A DNA stretch of 64,000 nucleotides, taken from Meiothermus hypogaeus. Its GTDB lineage: Bacteria; Deinococcota; Deinococci; Deinococcales; Thermaceae. This document shows, in pieces, positions 27,102 through 35,561 of this stretch. The notes beneath the pieces were generated by a model, which ran no database searches, was not told the DNA's origin, and saw only the letters and a program-made list of their open reading frames with translations. The stretch covers positions 31,846-95,845 of the forward strand of contig NZ_QWKY01000005.1 in the NCBI RefSeq assembly GCF_003574035.1, in the 5' to 3' direction. The position numbers were made by a program, and so were the translations under genes. The first letter of the stretch is position 1, and each line of letters opens with the position of its first letter.

Positions 27102-27644
27102 ATGTCCCCAGAAACAAAAAAGCTCCTTCTGCTCCTGAAAACCCGCTTCGAGCAACACCCCCACCGCCACCCTGGGCTAAAGTGGGCCGCCATAGCAGAA
27201 CGGCTCCAGGCCCAGCCCCACAAGCTGGCCTCGCTGCTGCAAATGGAAAACACTGGCGGGGAGCCGGATGTGGTGGGCTACGACGCAACGAGCGATGCGT
27301 TTTTGTTCTTCGACTGCTCGCCCGAAAGCCCCAAAGGTCGCCGCAGCCTCTGCTACGACCGCGCCGCCCTCGAGGCCCGCAAACACAACAAACCGGCGGG
27401 CTCGGCCCTGGAGATGGCTGCCGCCATGGGCCTCGAGCTGCTGACCGAAGAGCAGTACCGGGCCCTGCAGCAACTGGGCTCCTTCGATACCAAGACCTCG
27501 AGCTGGCTACAAACCCCCGACCCCATCCGAAAACTTGGCGGGGCCCTCTTTGGCGACCGCCGCTACAACCGCGTGTTCGTGTACCACAACGGGGCCGAGT
27601 CCTACTACGCCGCGAGGGGCTTTCGCGGCTGTTTGCGTGTGTAA
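27102..27644 (+). CDS. DUF4256-family protein
   Basis: 180 aa from the ATG behind GAGG; an upstream in-frame start at 27060 would add residues with shadow-like composition. Conserved stretches LKWAAIAERLQAQPHKLASLLQMENTGGEPDVVGYD, FFDCSPESPKGRRSLCYDR and GGALFGDRRYNRVFVYHNGAESYYAARGFRG match the DUF4256 family. The family has no established function. It has no signal peptide. It follows the ABC ATPase by 44 bp and may be in the same transcript. tRNA-Leu starts on the other strand 9 bp later. Confidence 0.82.
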   Translation: MSPETKKLLLLLKTRFEQHPHRHPGLKWAAIAERLQAQPHKLASLLQMENTGGEPDVVGYDATSDAFLFFDCSPESPKGRRSLCYDRAALEARKHNKPAGSALEMAAAMGLELLTEEQYRALQQLGSFDTKTSSWLQTPDPIRKLGGALFGDRRYNRVFVYHNGAESYYAARGFRGCLRV

Positions 27645-27653
27645 CTGTTTGCT

Positions 27654-27739
27654 GGTGCCGGGAGCGGGACTTGAACCCGCACAGGCTTGCGCCCGCTACC
27701 CCCTCAAGATAGTGTGTCTACCAGTTCCACCATCCCGGC
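27654..27739 (-). tRNA. tRNA-Leu (GAG anticodon)
   Basis: 86 nt including an encoded CCA. Acceptor GCCGGGA/TCCCGGC, anticodon stem CTATC/GGTAG with loop TTGAGGG giving anticodon GAG, a long class II variable arm, and a T-arm with GGTTCAAGTCC. It reads CUC and CUU. Confidence 0.95.
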
Positions 27740-27848
27740 AGGCAAACATTAGGTTAGTCGGGCTTGGGACGCTTGTCAAGGAGACCTTCCCAGTGCCGGT
27801 GCAGCCCCGACAAAACCCCTCGCCCCACCCCAAGCCGCACCCGGCCAG

Positions 27849-28226
27849 CCCCCGTTACAATAGGCGTTATCCACCCTTTAGCCCCCACAAATGCTGTCGC
27901 AACCGCACCCCCTTGTTGCCCAAAGCGCACAAAAACGCCCATTGCCACACAATGGAAGCAACTTCCAAAAATGACCCATTATGTTTTGCGCAAAATGCTA
28001 TAATGCACATGTCGAGCTTTTCGACGGTGCTTCTTGAAAACCAGAACGTGCGATGAAAAAGGCAAACCTGCGCTATAAAAAATCCAAAAGTGCGGATTTG
28101 TAAGCATTCATCGCAAAAACTGCCATTTTCTACGCAGTTATCCACAGGCACCTGTGGATAACTCGCTTTTCTCATAAATACCCCCCTCCAGACCCCTGTA
28201 CAGGACGAGGTTTAACGGGGTATGCT
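27849..28226 (+). promoter_or_regulatory. CRISPR leader 1
   Basis: The final 331 bp are nearly identical, without indels, to leaders 2 and 3. It holds a TATAAT at 27999-28004, a second TATAAA at 28074, and a perfect inverted repeat GTTATCCACAGG/CCTGTGGATAAC at 28137-28162. That repeat contains two exact DnaA-box consensus sequences (TTATCCACA) facing each other. There is also a palindrome CCTGTACAGG at 28195-28204 close to the first repeat. It marks the array as transcribed and extended from this side. Confidence 0.85.
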
Positions 28227-29059
28227 GTCGCAAAACCTTAGCCCCGAAAGGGGATTGCAACGCCAGCTTTACGTGCCAGATGAAGCGGACGCATTTTGTC
28301 GCAAAACCTTAGCCCCGAAAGGGGATTGCAACTGGGTTTCCCCAGGCAGCCCAAAGGCCCGCACAAACGTCGCAAAACCTTAGCCCCGAAAGGGGATTGC
28401 AACAACTCTCTGAGTTCCTCGGGGGTGAACTTGCACTTGTCGCAAAACCTTAGCCCCGAAAGGGGATTGCAACAGCGGATAGCGGCCATAAAAGCCGGAG
28501 CTGAGGATGAAGTCGCAAAACCTTAGCCCCGAAAGGGGATTGCAACATTGCTTATTCCCGATTGCCTATTGCTGATTCAGTATCTCACGTCGCAAAACCT
28601 TAGCCCCGAAAGGGGATTGCAACCGAGAACTACCGGCGTCACCTGCCTTACCAAGTAGTACTGTCGCAAAACCTTAGCCCCGAAAGGGGATTGCAACGCG
28701 GTCGCCGCGCGAGAGCACGATGTGCACAGGGTGGAGTCGCAAAACCTTAGCCCCGAAAGGGGATTGCAACTTGAACTCGCGAACCCTTGCCTTGGCCTGA
28801 GCACTGTGTCGCAAAACCTTAGCCCCGAAAGGGGATTGCAACTCGGGTAGCCTCGGCCCGCGATATTGCGCAACTACCAGGTCGCAAAACCTTAGCCCCG
28901 AAAGGGGATTGCAACTGGAAAGCGAAGGCCCTTTTACCGCGAACAACCAGAGTCGCAAAACCTTAGCCCCGAAAGGGGATTGCAACTCGGGCCAGATTGC
29001 CTATGCCGATTGCCTGGAAAATATGTCGCAAAACCTTAGCCCCGAAAGGGGATTGCAAC
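28227..29059 (+). CRISPR. CRISPR array 1: 12 repeats, 11 spacers
   Basis: 35-bp repeats beginning GTCGCAAAACC and ending GGGGATTGCAAC, all identical as read. Spacers are 35-42 bp. The repeat has a CCCC-GAAA-GGGG mini-hairpin, and its last 8 bases, ATTGCAAC, fit a type III crRNA 5-prime tag, which supports + strand transcription. Leader 1 is directly upstream and a Cas02710-type gene follows. Spacer 3 (28404-28438) is related to a spacer in array 3. Confidence 0.98.
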
Positions 29060-29153
29060 TAGGCTTCCTTACGATGTCTGGGTTTGCTTATCAAGCTCGA
29101 AGGATAGGGTTGTTTTCTGACCTTTGAGGCGGGTTTTTTGGTATATCTGTGGT

Positions 29154-30380
29154 ATGGAAACCCAGACCCACAAAGTGCTCATCCTGACCGTGGGCCAGAC
29201 CCTCGAGCCCCTGGAGTTCTCCCTCAGCGAACACACCCCGGAGGGGGTAATTTTTGTGGCCAGCCAGGGGAGCCAGCCGGTAGCGGGGGAGCTGGTGCGG
29301 CGCTATGGCGATGCACTGCGCTTTCATACCCTGCTTCTGGACGACCCCGAGGACATGGGCGAAATTTTCCGCAAGGCACGGGAGGCCCTGCGTAAGGCCC
29401 TGGAATGGGAGGCCCGGGTGATTGTTGCCGACATTACCGGTGGCACCAAGACCATGGCGGCGGGTGCGGTGCTGGCGCTTAGTGGGCAGGGGGTCACCTT
29501 CAGCTACGTGGGCGGTGCCAAGCGCGACGACAAGGGGCGGGTGGTGAGCGGCTCCGAGCAAATGCGCCTGCTGGAAGACCCCACCCAGCGCTACGGCCTG
29601 CGCGAGTGGGAGGGCTTCCGGCGGGCCTGGAACCAGTGCGACTACCGCGCCGCGCAGGAGTTTTTGAGCGAGCTGCTGGCCCGGCCCCTCACCCCTTCTG
29701 AGCTGCGCTTTTATGGCCATCTCAAAGGGGTGACCGAGGCCATGCTGGACTGGGATCTCTTCCGCCACAAGGCGGCCGGGGAGAAGCTGAAGGAACACCT
29801 CGAGCCCGCCCTGGCCGCTGCCGAGGCCTGGGGACATGGGGCCAAGGTGCGGGTGTTGCAGGCTTTGAAGGAGGCCGAAGCCCGCCTGAGCCAAATTCAG
29901 GAAAAGGAAGGTAAGCCCAACACGGCCCTGCTGTCGGACTTGCTGGCCAACGCCGAGCGGCGGGCGGCCCGGGGGCGCTTTGACGATGCCCTGGCCAGGC
30001 TGTACCGGGCCATCGAGATGGCCATAGAGGCCGATATCTTCGAGCGCACCGGGGTGCTGCTGGATGACGAGAAGACCTTCACCGAGGCCTACAAAGAGCA
30101 CCTTTCCTTTGCCAAGCGCTACCAAGAAGCGTCGGGGCTGCGCGAAGCGCTCAGTGTTGCGGCGGGTTTCGATGGGGCCCTGGGAGCGACCAACACCCTG
30201 GCCCAGCGGCTCTACGCCGAGTACACCGGCAAAGGCCAGCTCGGCAGTCTCCTGGCAGCGCGCAACCAGAGCATCCTGGCCCACGGCCATCAGCCGGTGA
30301 GCGAGGCCCACTACACCAACCTGCGGGATTATCTGCGTGGTTTTGGCCTCGAGCCCGCCCCGGCCTGGCCCAACTGGTAA
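29154..30380 (+). CDS. CARF/HEPN ancillary nuclease, Cas02710 type (copy 1)
   Basis: 408 aa from ATG 29154, seven bases after a TATATC -10-like box (leaderless). The N-terminal CARF-like Rossmann domain has VLILTVGQTLEPLEFSL and VIVADITGGTKTMAAGAV, the TGGTK motif of the TIGR02710 CRISPR family. A long helical linker follows. The C-terminal HEPN-like motif is RNQSILAHG near residue 370. By family logic it is a cyclic-oligoadenylate-activated RNase that works with the type III-A complex, here encoded 18 kb away. It follows array 1 by 94 bp and is monocistronic. Confidence 0.85.
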   Translation: METQTHKVLILTVGQTLEPLEFSLSEHTPEGVIFVASQGSQPVAGELVRRYGDALRFHTLLLDDPEDMGEIFRKAREALRKALEWEARVIVADITGGTKTMAAGAVLALSGQGVTFSYVGGAKRDDKGRVVSGSEQMRLLEDPTQRYGLREWEGFRRAWNQCDYRAAQEFLSELLARPLTPSELRFYGHLKGVTEAMLDWDLFRHKAAGEKLKEHLEPALAAAEAWGHGAKVRVLQALKEAEARLSQIQEKEGKPNTALLSDLLANAERRAARGRFDDALARLYRAIEMAIEADIFERTGVLLDDEKTFTEAYKEHLSFAKRYQEASGLREALSVAAGFDGALGATNTLAQRLYAEYTGKGQLGSLLAARNQSILAHGHQPVSEAHYTNLRDYLRGFGLEPAPAWPNW

Positions 30381-30453
30381 CAGGGCTTGAAGGGGCCAGG
30401 CCTTGGGTGTAGGGTGTATCTGAGGCCCGCTAGGGCTCACACAACCCGGCCAA

Positions 30454-30587
30454 GTTTTGGTGCTTGGGCGCGTAGCCCAGGCTTAAAGTGGGGAAGTCCG
30501 GTGAAAATCCGGCACTGTCGCGCAGCGGTAACGGCGCATTGGGGTGGCCCGACCACCACCGCCCGAAGTCCGAATACCTGCCAAAAC
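30454..30587 (+). ncRNA. Cobalamin (B12) riboswitch
   Basis: The aptamer core is clear: GTCCGGTGAAAATCCGGCAC, then CTGTCGCGCAGCGGTAACGG, and AAGTCCGAATACCTGCC near the 3-prime end. P1 is GTTTTGG (30454-30460) with CCAAAAC (30581-30587). It lies directly upstream of btuF and should switch off the B12 uptake and salvage operon when adenosylcobalamin is plentiful. Confidence 0.93.
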
Positions 30588-30712
30588 GCCCTCCCACCCG
30601 ATACGGAGGGCACCTCTCGCAAGAAGGGGGAGTTTCGGGGAATTACTACATTGGTAGCGTCCTCACTCCCGAGGGCGTTTTTTTTCGCCCTGTGCCACCG
30701 AAAAAAACGCCC
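30583..30712 (+). terminator. Expression platform of the B12 riboswitch
   Basis: GAGGGCGTTTTTTTT (30671-30685) can pair with AAAACGCCCTC (30583-30593), whose 5-prime end is also the 3-prime strand of P1. It can also pair with AAAAAAACGCCC (30701-30712). GCCCTCC (30588) can instead pair with GGAGGGC (30605-30611). These exclusive pairings, with the T-run, suggest transcriptional control. Confidence 0.6.
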
Positions 30713-30745
30713 CTCACGCGAAGCCGGGTTGGGAAAGGACGCAAT

Positions 30746-31618
30746 GTGAAGAGATGGTTTTTGTGGTGTTTTTTGGTTTTGGGCCTTCAGCTTTCAGCTT
30801 TGGGCTTGGCCCAGTACCCCCGCACCCTCACCGACGACCTGGGCCGCAGCGTTACCCTCAAGGCCGCACCCCAGCGCATCGTGACCCTGCTGCCCTCGGT
30901 CACCGAGACCCTTTGCGCCATGAACGCTTGTGGGCGGCTGGTGGGTGTGGACGACTTCTCCGACTTTCCCGAGGCAGTCAAGCGGCTGCCCAAGGTGGGG
31001 GGGTACTTTAATCCGAACCTCGAGGCCATGGTGGCCCTCAAGCCCGACCTGGTGATTGTTTCGACTTACGGCAAGCTGTATGAGTCGCTGGAGAAAGCCG
31101 GGGTGGCCAGCTTTGCCGTCCGGGCCGAAACCTACGACGACATTTTCCGCACCACGCGGCTTTTGGGCCGGGTGCTGGGCCTGGAGTCGCAGGCCGAGCG
31201 GCTGGTGGCCCGCATCCAGCAAGAGGTATATGCAGTCGAGAGCAAGGCCGCCAAAGCCTCCGCCCGCCCCACCGTCTACTACGAGATAGACCCCACCCCC
31301 TACACGGTGGGCCCCGACTCCTTTATCGGGGTGCTTATCGCCAAGGCCCGGGGGCAGAACATCGTACCCAGGGAGCTGGGGCCCTTTCCCCAGATCAGCC
31401 CCGAGCTGGTGGTGCAAAAGAACCCCGCCATCATCGTGCTGACCCATCCGGGGGCTGCCGACCTGCCCAGGCGGGCGGGCTGGAGCAACCTGGCGGCCAT
31501 CCGCAACAAGCGCATCTGTGCCTACACCGGCGAGCAGGACAACCTACTCTCGCGCCCCGGCCCCCGGGTGGCCCAGGGCTTGCAACTGTTGGTGGAGTGC
31601 TTTCACGGCTTGAAGTAA
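30746..31618 (+). CDS. btuF: Cobalamin ABC transporter substrate-binding protein BtuF
   Basis: 290 aa from GTG 30746 behind GGGAAAGGA; the long upstream extension of the frame lies in the riboswitch. A signal peptide (WFLWCFLVLGLQLSALGLAQ) is followed by a type III periplasmic-binding fold: YPRTLTDDLGRSVTLKAAPQRIVTLLPSVTETLCAM, GVDDFSDFP, VGGYFNPNLEAMVALKPDLVI, then the long helix and RPTVYYEIDPTPYTVG. It carries B12 (or cobinamide) to BtuCD. It is the first gene behind the cobalamin riboswitch, which fixes the substrate more firmly than the sequence alone. Confidence 0.92.
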   Translation: MKRWFLWCFLVLGLQLSALGLAQYPRTLTDDLGRSVTLKAAPQRIVTLLPSVTETLCAMNACGRLVGVDDFSDFPEAVKRLPKVGGYFNPNLEAMVALKPDLVIVSTYGKLYESLEKAGVASFAVRAETYDDIFRTTRLLGRVLGLESQAERLVARIQQEVYAVESKAAKASARPTVYYEIDPTPYTVGPDSFIGVLIAKARGQNIVPRELGPFPQISPELVVQKNPAIIVLTHPGAADLPRRAGWSNLAAIRNKRICAYTGEQDNLLSRPGPRVAQGLQLLVECFHGLK

Positions 31619-31653
31619 ACCTTCTAAACGCCATGCTTTCTTGAGGAGATGCT

Positions 31654-32298
31654 ATGCAACGACTCCTGATTTCTCTGCTATTTTTGCTTATGGCTACCGG
31701 ACTGGCCCAAAACTTTTCGCTGGGGCTGAAACTGGGAAGCACCCCGCTCTTCCAGGCTGCCGATGCAGTGGTGGACCTAGGTTACAGCGCCAGTTTTGCC
31801 GAGCTGCCCGACTTCAGCTTTGGCGCAACCCTGAACGCAACCAGCAACCCCCTCGGGCAGGGTTTTGGTCTGAAGCTCAAACCGTGGGTCAACTACTTCA
31901 CCACCCTCTATCGAGAAGCCCCCCTGGCGGTGACCACCTATGTGTACCTCGAGGCCACCCTGGGCCTTTTGCCGAGCTTCAACTTCAATCCGTTCCTCGA
32001 GCCGGGGCTGGGCGTGACCTATACCCTGGCGCCCGACCTCAAGCTCTATGCCTCGGTATATGGCGATCTGTACCTGCTGCCCAGCGTAAGTTTTTACCTC
32101 AACAGCTTTGTGGAAGCCACCTATACCCTGGATAACCTGAGCTTAAAGCTGGGTACCGACCAGTACTATCTGCCAAGTTTTAGCTGGGACGTGTACGCCA
32201 GGGCGATTTATAGCTTTGTCAGCAACGCCAACCTCACCGCCGAGGTGGGCTATGGTGGTGGGTGGTATGGCTACCTCAAGCTCAACTATTTCTTCTAA
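31654..32298 (+). CDS. Predicted outer-membrane beta-barrel protein in the B12 operon
   Basis: 214 aa with a signal peptide (MQRLLISLLFLLMATGLAQ). The mature chain is alternating hydrophobic/polar and aromatic-rich with many short strands (LGLKLGS, FGATLNATSN, TTYVYLEATLG, GVTYTLAPDLKLYASVYGDLY). It ends in a terminal Phe (YLKLNYFF), the classic outer-membrane insertion signal. I know no named family. It sits 35 bp after btuF and 6 bp before btuC behind GAGGAG. Because no TonB-dependent BtuB is encoded here, it is a candidate outer-membrane pore or receptor for corrinoids. That role is inference. Confidence 0.7.
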   Translation: MQRLLISLLFLLMATGLAQNFSLGLKLGSTPLFQAADAVVDLGYSASFAELPDFSFGATLNATSNPLGQGFGLKLKPWVNYFTTLYREAPLAVTTYVYLEATLGLLPSFNFNPFLEPGLGVTYTLAPDLKLYASVYGDLYLLPSVSFYLNSFVEATYTLDNLSLKLGTDQYYLPSFSWDVYARAIYSFVSNANLTAEVGYGGGWYGYLKLNYFF

Positions 32299-32304
32299 GG
32301 TGTT

Positions 32305-33354
32305 ATGACGCCCTTCGCCCCTGCCCAAAAGCTCGAGGCCCGACCCCAGAATCGGCGGGCGCTGGTGTTTGCCGGGTTGCTGGGGTTATTGGGGGTGGCA
32401 GGGGTGCTGGGCTTGGCGGTAGGAACTGTCGGGATTCCCCCCACCGAGGTGTTGGAAGCCCTGCTGGGCTTGCGTGAGAACCCCATCATCACCGAACTGC
32501 GCCTGCCCCGCGTGCTGGCGGCCATGTTGGTGGGGGCGGCGTTGGGCCTCTCGGGAGCGGCTTTCCAGGGCCTGTTTCGCAACCCCCTGGCCGACCCCTA
32601 CCTGATGGGATCGGCGGCGGGAGCGGCCTTTGGGGTCACGCTGGCGGTGAGCGCTTTGGGCGGGCTTTCGGGGGCCTTTGCCCAGCACGCGGTGTTTGCT
32701 TTCTTGCCAGCTTCCGCTACGCTCTTCGGGTTTTTGGGGGCGGTGGGGGCGGTGGCCCTGACGCTGCTCTTATCGGGGGGTGCCAGCCGCACCAGCGACC
32801 TGATTCTGGCCGGGGTGGTGGTGGGAAGTGTGCTGGTAAGCCTGACCAGCTACCTGATGTTGCAGGACGCCGACCGGGTGCGGGCGGTGTTTGCATACAC
32901 CCTGGGCAACCTGGCCTTCGTGGGCTGGAGCGGGGTGGGGTCGCTGGCGTTTTACTTGCTGGCGGCTTTCCCGGTTCTTTGGCTGCTGGGGCGCACCCTC
33001 AACGCCCTCTCGCTGGGTGAGGAAACTGCGCGCAGCCTGGGTCTGCCGCTGGGCTGGCTCAAGCTCTTGATTATCGGGGCCGTCACCCTGCTCACGGCGG
33101 CGGCGGTGGCCCAGGCGGGCATTATCGGCTTTGTGGGGCTGGTGGCCCCGCACATCCTGCGCCGGTTAGGGGGCGGCGACTACCGCTACCTGCTGCCGGC
33201 CTCGGCCCTGGGGGGGGCGGTTTTGCTGGCGCTGGCCGATCTGCTGGCCCGTACCCTGACCGCCCCCGCCGAACTGCCGGTGGGCATCCTGACCACGCTG
33301 TTGGGGGGGCCCTTCTTCTTGTACCTGCTGTGGCAGGGGAGGCGCAAGGCATGA
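32305..33354 (+). CDS. btuC: Cobalamin ABC transporter permease BtuC (FecCD family)
   Basis: 349 aa, about ten membrane segments. FecCD marks: LRLPRVLAAMLVGAALGLSGAAFQGLFRNPLADPYLMGSAAGAAFG near residue 70 and GIIGFVGLVAPHILRRLGGGDYRYLLPASALGGAVLLALADLLART near the end, which docks to the ATPase. It forms the inner-membrane channel of the BtuCDF importer. Its stop overlaps the btuD start (ATGA). Confidence 0.94.
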   Translation: MTPFAPAQKLEARPQNRRALVFAGLLGLLGVAGVLGLAVGTVGIPPTEVLEALLGLRENPIITELRLPRVLAAMLVGAALGLSGAAFQGLFRNPLADPYLMGSAAGAAFGVTLAVSALGGLSGAFAQHAVFAFLPASATLFGFLGAVGAVALTLLLSGGASRTSDLILAGVVVGSVLVSLTSYLMLQDADRVRAVFAYTLGNLAFVGWSGVGSLAFYLLAAFPVLWLLGRTLNALSLGEETARSLGLPLGWLKLLIIGAVTLLTAAAVAQAGIIGFVGLVAPHILRRLGGGDYRYLLPASALGGAVLLALADLLARTLTAPAELPVGILTTLLGGPFFLYLLWQGRRKA

Positions 33355-34166
33355 CCGGCGAAGCGCAACTACCCAGCCCAGGCCCGGCGGACGGGGCCCT
33401 TCATCCAGGGCTCTGGGCCCGTGGCCTGTCTTTTTCCTACCGCAACCAGGCGGTGCTGCGGGAGGTGAGCCTCGAGCTTCGCCCCGGCGAGTGGCTGGCC
33501 CTTTTGGGCCCCAACGGGGTGGGGAAGAGCACCCTGCTGCGGCTGATGGCAGGGTTGCTCAGGCCGACCGCGGGCGAGGTGCGGCTGGGGGGAGAGCGCC
33601 TGGAGCGGCTGTCGAGCTGGACACGGGGACAGCAGATTGCCTTTCTGCCCCAAAACGGGGGCTACCCCGAAGACCTCACCGTAGAGGAGGTGGTGTTGCT
33701 GGGGCGCACCCCTCACCTGGGGTTGCTGGGCCGGGCCGGGAAGGCCGATGCCGAGGCCGCCGACTGGGCCATGACGCAAACCCAGGTAACCGAGTTTCGT
33801 CACCGCCTGCTGCCCACCCTTTCCGGCGGGGAGCGCCAGCGGGTGCTGCTGGCCCGGGCGCTGGCGGCCCGTCCGCGGTTTCTGCTTTTAGACGAGCCCA
33901 CCAACCACCTCGACCTGCACCACCAGGCCGAGTTCATCTGTTTGCTGGCGGGCCTGCGGGCCCAGGGCATGGGCATCCTGACGGTGCTGCACGACCCCAA
34001 CCTGGCCCGCCTTGCGGATCGGGTGGCCTTTATGCAGGAGGGTCGGCTGATGGCTTTGGGCACGCCCCTCGAGGTGCTCCAGGAGCCCCTTTTGCAGTCG
34101 GTGTACGGGGACTGGGTACGGGTGCACGAGGTCGACGGTCAGCCGGTGGTGCTTCTGGGAGGATAG
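33351..34166 (+). CDS. btuD: Cobalamin ABC transporter ATPase BtuD
   Basis: 271 aa from the ATG that overlaps the btuC stop; the longer in-frame start at 33330 is inside btuC. Walker [10 protein letters not shown], signature [15 protein letters not shown], Walker [14 protein letters not shown], switch His LHDPNLA. The sequence is of the FepC/BtuD type. It powers import through BtuC. It is followed directly by a 110-aa hypothetical gene (0 bp gap). Confidence 0.93.
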   Translation: MTGEAQLPSPGPADGALHPGLWARGLSFSYRNQAVLREVSLELRPGEWLALLGPNGVGKSTLLRLMAGLLRPTAGEVRLGGERLERLSSWTRGQQIAFLPQNGGYPEDLTVEEVVLLGRTPHLGLLGRAGKADAEAADWAMTQTQVTEFRHRLLPTLSGGERQRVLLARALAARPRFLLLDEPTNHLDLHHQAEFICLLAGLRAQGMGILTVLHDPNLARLADRVAFMQEGRLMALGTPLEVLQEPLLQSVYGDWVRVHEVDGQPVVLLGG

Positions 34167-34499
34167 ATGCAGGCCAGCCTCAAAGTGACCCCCACCCTCT
34201 TGCTATTGGACCTGGGCGAGGTGCGCCGCCTGATCACCCAGGATGGCCCCCGACTGGCCCGCTTTATTGCGGTGCTGCGCGAGCCGCAAGCCCGCTGCGT
34301 GCGCTTGCGGGGGGTGGGGGTTTCGGCCCTGATGCGAAAGGGCATTCCGCCAGGCGAGACCCTGCTCTACACCCTGCCGGACGACCCGCTGGACTTCGAG
34401 CAGGAAGGCCCCAACCTGCGCTTGCCGGGGCTTCGGCTGTACCTGGGCGGCCCTCCGGCGTTTGTCGAAACCCCTTTCTATGCCTGGGTGGAGCCATGA
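34167..34499 (+). CDS. Hypothetical protein in the B12 operon
   Basis: 110 aa, cytoplasmic, behind GGGAGG. I do not recognise the family. It begins MQASLKVTPTLLLLDLGEVRR and contains LLYTLPDDPLDFEQEGPNLRLPGLRLYLGG. It fits tightly between btuD (0 bp) and the phosphatase gene (ATGA overlap), so it is very likely part of the corrinoid pathway. No cofactor or catalytic motif is obvious. Confidence 0.7.
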   Translation: MQASLKVTPTLLLLDLGEVRRLITQDGPRLARFIAVLREPQARCVRLRGVGVSALMRKGIPPGETLLYTLPDDPLDFEQEGPNLRLPGLRLYLGGPPAFVETPFYAWVEP

Positions 34500-35044
34500 G
34501 CGAACTCTGGCTGGTGCGCCATGGACAGACGATCTGGAATCTGGAGGGCCGGCTGACCGGCTGGACCGATGTGCCCCTTACCCCCCTGGGGGAGCAGCAG
34601 GCCCGGTCTTTGGCCGGGTGGCTTGGCCAGGAGCGCTTCGATGGGGTGCTGGCCTCGGATCTACAGCGTGCGGTGCACACCGCACGGCTGGCCTATGGCG
34701 AGCCCCAGGCCCGGCTGCCCGAGCTGCGCGAGCTCGAGTTTGGTGCACTCGAGGGCCTGCGCTGGGCCGAGCTGCCCGAGGTGTACAAAAACGCCTTGCT
34801 GGCCTTCGAGGGCTTTCAGGCCCCGGGGGGGGAGTCCACCGCAGCGTTGCGGGCGCGGGTGTACGGGGTGCTGGAGGGCCTTGCTCCAGGCCGCTATCTG
34901 GTCTTTACCCACGGCGGGGTCTTGCGGATGCTGTTGCGCGATTTCGACCAGGACCGCTTCCTGCCGCCCTGCGCGGTGCTGGGGCTGGACTGGGCCCACA
35001 AGCGGGTGCTGTTTGTGCGCGGGGAGGGGGCCGATGGAAGCTAG
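34496..35044 (+). CDS. cobC: Histidine phosphatase, probable alpha-ribazole-5'-phosphatase (CobC-like)
   Basis: 182 aa. LWLVRHGQTIWN has the catalytic RHG. ELREFEFGALEG-like ELEFGALEGLRWAEL carries the Glu, and YLVFTHGGVLRML the second His. Phosphoglycerate-mutase-like phosphatases of this size are common, but the position between btuD and cobU, with start and stop overlapping both neighbours, points to CobC, which removes phosphate from alpha-ribazole phosphate or from cobalamin phosphate. An overlapping longer frame starting in btuD is not real. Confidence 0.82.
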   Translation: MSELWLVRHGQTIWNLEGRLTGWTDVPLTPLGEQQARSLAGWLGQERFDGVLASDLQRAVHTARLAYGEPQARLPELRELEFGALEGLRWAELPEVYKNALLAFEGFQAPGGESTAALRARVYGVLEGLAPGRYLVFTHGGVLRMLLRDFDQDRFLPPCAVLGLDWAHKRVLFVRGEGADGS

Positions 35045-35546
35045 GCTCATCCTGGTAACGGGGGGCGCCCGTGCGGGCAAGAGTGCTTTTGCCCAGGAAT
35101 GGGCCCAGGCCCTGGGCGAGCCGGTCAGTTTTATCGCTACCGCCCAAGCCCTCGACGAAGAGATGCGCCAGCGCATTGCGCGCCACCAGGCCGAGCGCCC
35201 ACCCAGCTGGGAGACCCTGGAAGAGCCCCTCGAGGTGCCCCAGGCCCTCGCACGCGCCTTGGGCCGGGTGGTGCTGCTGGACTGCCTGACCTTGTGGGTT
35301 TCCAACCTGATGCTGGCCGGGCGCGAGGTCTTGCCGGAGCTGGAGAACCTTCTGGCACTCTGGGCCGAGACCGGCAAAACCCTGCTGGTGGTCAGCAACG
35401 AGGTGGGCATGGGCATCGTGCCCGACAACGCCCTGGCCCGCCGCTATCGCGACCTGCTGGGCGCGGCCAACCGCCGCATAGCCGAGGAGGCCGATGTGGT
35501 GTACCTGCTGGTTGCGGGGATTCCCCTGAAGCTCAAGTCGTTGTAA
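35034..35546 (+). CDS. cobU: Adenosylcobinamide kinase/guanylyltransferase CobU
   Basis: 170 aa. P-loop GGARAGKSAFAQEWA near the start, FIATAQALDEEMRQRIARHQAERP (the conserved HxxxRP with the guanylylated His), VVLLDCLTLWVSNLM and VSNEVGMGIVP. All are hallmarks of CobU, which phosphorylates adenosylcobinamide and then forms adenosylcobinamide-GDP. The ATG overlaps the end of cobC by 11 bp. Confidence 0.95.
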   Translation: MEARLILVTGGARAGKSAFAQEWAQALGEPVSFIATAQALDEEMRQRIARHQAERPPSWETLEEPLEVPQALARALGRVVLLDCLTLWVSNLMLAGREVLPELENLLALWAETGKTLLVVSNEVGMGIVPDNALARRYRDLLGAANRRIAEEADVVYLLVAGIPLKLKSL

Positions 35547-35561
35547 ACAAAGCGGAAGACC

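Noticed and set aside
27889..27910. A degenerate CRISPR repeat at the start of the leader (GTCGCAACCGC)
   Set aside because: Only the first eight bases match the repeat and no second copy or spacer follows; leader conservation explains it.
28227..29059. Open reading frames across CRISPR array 1 with repeated SQNLSPERGLQ-type peptides
   Set aside because: They are translations of the repeat; the same holds for arrays 2 and 3. No start signals or protein-like spacers are present.
33491..34495. Long + strand ORF that reads through btuD in another frame into the cobC-like gene
   Set aside because: The part inside btuD has no similarity to proteins and high Gly/Arg/Pro shadow composition; the real start is ATG 34496.
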